Assembly: GCA_019420065.1 (NCBI GenBank)
Contig: JAHZHX010000087.1
Span: 1 to 7,017 of the forward strand
Direction of reading: 5' to 3'
Origin: Clostridiales bacterium
GTDB taxonomy: Bacteria > Bacillota > Clostridia > Christensenellales > Aristaeellaceae
DNA length: 7,017 nt
The translations under genes and the position numbers were made by a program. The stretch's first letter is position 1. Every line of letters starts with the position of its first letter. Positions 6,052 to 7,017 of this stretch are shown piece after piece. The notes beneath the pieces are model-generated. The model had not been told where the DNA came from, ran no database searches, and saw only the letters and a program-made list of their open reading frames with translations.

Positions 6052-6105
6052 AGAATATAGCCTCCTGTCTGTCAGTGAGGAAAGCGGGCCGCTTCCCTTT
6101 GCTTC

Positions 6106-6134
6106 ATTATACTATATTGCGCAAGGATACGCAA
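6106..6134 (-). promoter_or_regulatory. Promoter of the darA operon
   Basis: On the minus strand TTGCGT (6134-6129), a 17-base spacer and a perfect TATAAT (6111-6106) make a strong sigma-A promoter. The expected transcription start is near 6099. Immediately after it the transcript can form a short hairpin (AAGCG/CGCTT at 6094-6082, extended by GGA/TCC around one bulge), which would lie at the very 5' end of the mRNA and ahead of the AGGAGG site. Strong constitutive expression, with a 5' stem that could protect the message, is the simplest reading. Confidence 0.8.
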
Positions 6135-6176
6135 GTTTGTTCATAAAAAATGACCGGACAAGAAAAAAAGAGGGGA

Positions 6177-6205
6177 TTGCATAAAAGCAAAAATGGTGAT
6201 ATACT
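6177..6205 (+). promoter_or_regulatory. Promoter of the exported FMN-binding-like protein gene
   Basis: TTGCAT (6177-6182), a 17-base spacer and TATACT (6200-6205) give a recognisable sigma-A promoter with expected start near 6212. It is divergent from the darA promoter, with about 40 bases between their -35 elements, so the two are back-to-back but do not overlap. The -10 is overlapped by the inverted repeat at 6204-6231, which suggests negative control. Confidence 0.7.
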
Positions 6206-6231
6206 TGTTTAGTACAAACGTACTAAACAAG
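6204..6231. promoter_or_regulatory. Probable operator: perfect 12-bp inverted repeat over the start site
   Basis: CTTGTTTAGTAC (6204-6215) and GTACTAAACAAG (6220-6231) are perfect inverted repeats around the 4-base centre AAAC. The site covers the end of the -10 element and the predicted transcription start, the usual place for a repressor operator, and its symmetry and arm length suit a dimeric TetR-like or similar regulator. Because transcription would start near 6212, most of the left arm would be missing from the mRNA, so DNA binding is more likely than an RNA hairpin. The right arm touches the GGAGG ribosome binding site (6231-6235). No candidate regulator gene is in the window. Confidence 0.7.
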
Positions 6232-6244
6232 GAGGAATGAAACA

Positions 6245-6901
6245 ATGAAAAGGCTCTTTCTGATTGTGCTGGCGCTGTGCCTGATGATCCCCGCGGCTCT
6301 GGCCGAAACCGGCGTCGCCTACGGCGTGTATAGCATGCCCGGCGAGGCCATGGACAGCCTGATCCGCGCTTCCGTTACGGTGGAAGACGGCAAAATTACC
6401 GCCGTAAAGTTTGATGAAAAGCTCGTTCCCGTGGCGCATGGCGGCGCGGAGGGCTGGGCAAAGATCGACGGCGCGAACGCTGCCGGATTTATCATTGATG
6501 GCCAGACCTGGACCATCAATACCGATGAAACGATCACCAATGCGGAAAATGTGGACTTTATGGCCTACATCTGCACCGCGGAGGGCGGCGAATGGTACTT
6601 TGCTCAGGAGAAGGCCGAGCTTTTGAACGCCGACGGGCAGGCGGTCGCCACGGTGGAGATTGGCACCAAGGAATCGACCGGCCATGGCGTGGCCTTCTGG
6701 CCCAGCGAGCTGAAATTTCCCGGCAACATTGCCGCGCTGGAAGCCTTTGTGGCGAAAAACGGCGTTGATTACGCACTGGAAGACATGCGGCAGGGCGAGG
6801 GCGGCGAATGGTTTGTGGCAGACGCCGCCACCGGCGCAACCCTGGCGGGCACGCCCAACTATCTGCTGCTGGCCCGGCAGGCGATCGCAAATGTAAAGTA
6901 A
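6245..6901 (+). CDS. Exported protein with FMN-binding-like (FMN_bind) features
   Basis: The product is 218 residues. MKR followed by a hydrophobic core and AALA (17-20) is a clear Sec signal peptide with predicted cleavage after Ala20; there is no lipobox cysteine, so it is secreted or surface-associated rather than a lipoprotein. The mature part has SVTVEDGKITAVKFDEKLV (43-61), a strand-turn-strand pattern typical of FMN_bind domains, and ends in DAATGATLAGTPNYLLLA (193-210). The latter matches the Dxx[ST]GA[ST] flavinylation motif used by ApbE, making Thr199 a candidate for covalent FMN attachment. Overall similarity is loose, so the family call is tentative; an extracytoplasmic electron-transfer role is inference. 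GGAGG at 6231-6235 is nine bases before ATG. The gene stands alone, divergent from darA, under a promoter with a strong candidate operator, and is followed by hairpins. Confidence 0.65.
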   Translation: MKRLFLIVLALCLMIPAALAETGVAYGVYSMPGEAMDSLIRASVTVEDGKITAVKFDEKLVPVAHGGAEGWAKIDGANAAGFIIDGQTWTINTDETITNAENVDFMAYICTAEGGEWYFAQEKAELLNADGQAVATVEIGTKESTGHGVAFWPSELKFPGNIAALEAFVAKNGVDYALEDMRQGEGGEWFVADAATGATLAGTPNYLLLARQAIANVK

Positions 6902-6920
6902 AGCCTCGTCTTTGGCTTTA
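6899..6920 (+). other. Short hairpin at the stop codon of the exported protein gene
   Basis: TAAAGCC (6899-6905) and GGCTTTA (6914-6920) form a 7-bp stem with an 8-base loop that includes the TAA stop codon. There is no U-run after it. It is the first of three consecutive hairpins 3' of the gene and may merely stabilise the mRNA end. Confidence 0.35.
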
Positions 6921-6935
6921 TCGCAATACGTCAAA

Positions 6936-6980
6936 GAAGCTGCCGGAAATCAATCCGGCAGCTTCAGACCGTCGACAAAG
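6936..6980 (+). repeat. Hairpin plus AGACCGTCGACAAAG element, copy 2
   Basis: A perfect 12-bp stem (6936-6947 with 6954-6965, loop AATCAA) starting GAAG and ending CTTC is followed at once by AGACCGTCGACAAAG (6966-6980). This is the same composite as at 148-196 on the other strand, although the stem interiors have entirely different sequences. The preserved pairing with different bases implies that the fold, not the stem sequence, is kept. Function is unknown. Confidence 0.6.
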
Positions 6981-7012
6981 CCCATGTTTTGCAAGTCAAG
7001 ACATGGGCTTTT
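6977..7012 (+). terminator. Rho-independent terminator of the exported protein gene
   Basis: AAAGCCCATGT (6977-6987) pairs perfectly with ACATGGGCTTT (7001-7011) around a 13-base loop, and the 3' arm runs into a short T-tract (7009-7012). It overlaps the last bases of the repeated element. The U-tract is short, so efficiency may be moderate. It lies about 75 bases after the stop codon and is the best candidate for the transcript's end. The symmetric A-rich 5' side could also terminate transcription arriving on the minus strand. Confidence 0.6.
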
Positions 7013-7017
7013 AGCAT

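Noticed and set aside
6204..6235. Riboswitch or hairpin that hides the ribosome binding site of the exported protein gene
   Set aside because: With the predicted start near 6212, most of the left arm is not transcribed, so the dyad is better explained as a DNA operator.
6209..6934. 241-codon minus-strand open frame opposite the exported protein
   Set aside because: The plus-strand frame has a signal peptide, ribosome binding site, promoter and terminator; the antisense frame has none of these.
1..7017. CRISPR arrays, tRNA or rRNA genes, insertion sequences, phage or defence genes
   Set aside because: No regularly spaced direct repeats, no tRNA-like cloverleaf with conserved arms, and no transposase, integrase or known defence protein were found on either strand.

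Overview
The window is GC-rich, bacterial and entirely chromosomal in character. The set of genes (DarA c-di-AMP receptor, delta-prime clamp-loader subunit, RicT, a SpoVK/CbbX-type AAA+ ATPase, a ferredoxin-like aldo/keto reductase), the strong AGGAGG-type ribosome binding sites and the absence of respiratory or aerobic genes point to an anaerobic Firmicute of class Clostridia, probably a high-GC gut lineage (Oscillospirales or Christensenellales type). That placement is inference from gene content. No tRNA, rRNA, CRISPR array, insertion sequence or phage gene was seen.

Layout. Positions 1-270 form a block of nested inverted repeats with no convincing gene of its own. It runs into the 3' end of a minus-strand LysR-family regulator (153-845) that appears to have lost about 85-90 residues from the middle of its effector-binding domain. 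A divergent promoter region (846-948) separates it from a two-gene plus-strand operon: a flavin reductase-like split-barrel flavoprotein (949-1503) and an aldo/keto reductase with two C-terminal [4Fe-4S] motifs (1527-2696). This operon converges on a minus-strand operon that ends at a rho-independent terminator (2712-2755).

Read in its own direction, the minus-strand operon starts from a near-consensus promoter (6106-6134) and runs darA - holB - ricT - AAA+ ATPase (6051 down to 2774). Genes overlap or nearly touch throughout, so co-transcription and translational coupling are likely. It matches the Bacillus darA-yaaR-holB-ricT-yabA neighbourhood, but yaaR is absent, tmk is not upstream, and a SpoVK/CbbX-like ATPase occupies the place of yabA.

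Divergent from darA is an exported protein of 218 residues (6245-6901) with a signal peptide and a C-terminal DxxTGAT motif like that of FMN-binding (FMN_bind) proteins flavinylated by ApbE. Its promoter carries a perfect 12-bp inverted repeat over the expected transcription start, a strong candidate operator. Three successive hairpins follow the gene.

The most unusual structural signal is that the two outermost genes are each followed, in the sense direction, by the same composite element: a perfect hairpin closed by GAAG/CTTC and then AGACYRTYGACAAAG. This looks like an interspersed, compensatorily evolving 3' element. The other notable signal is the internally deleted LysR protein whose open frame runs into that element.
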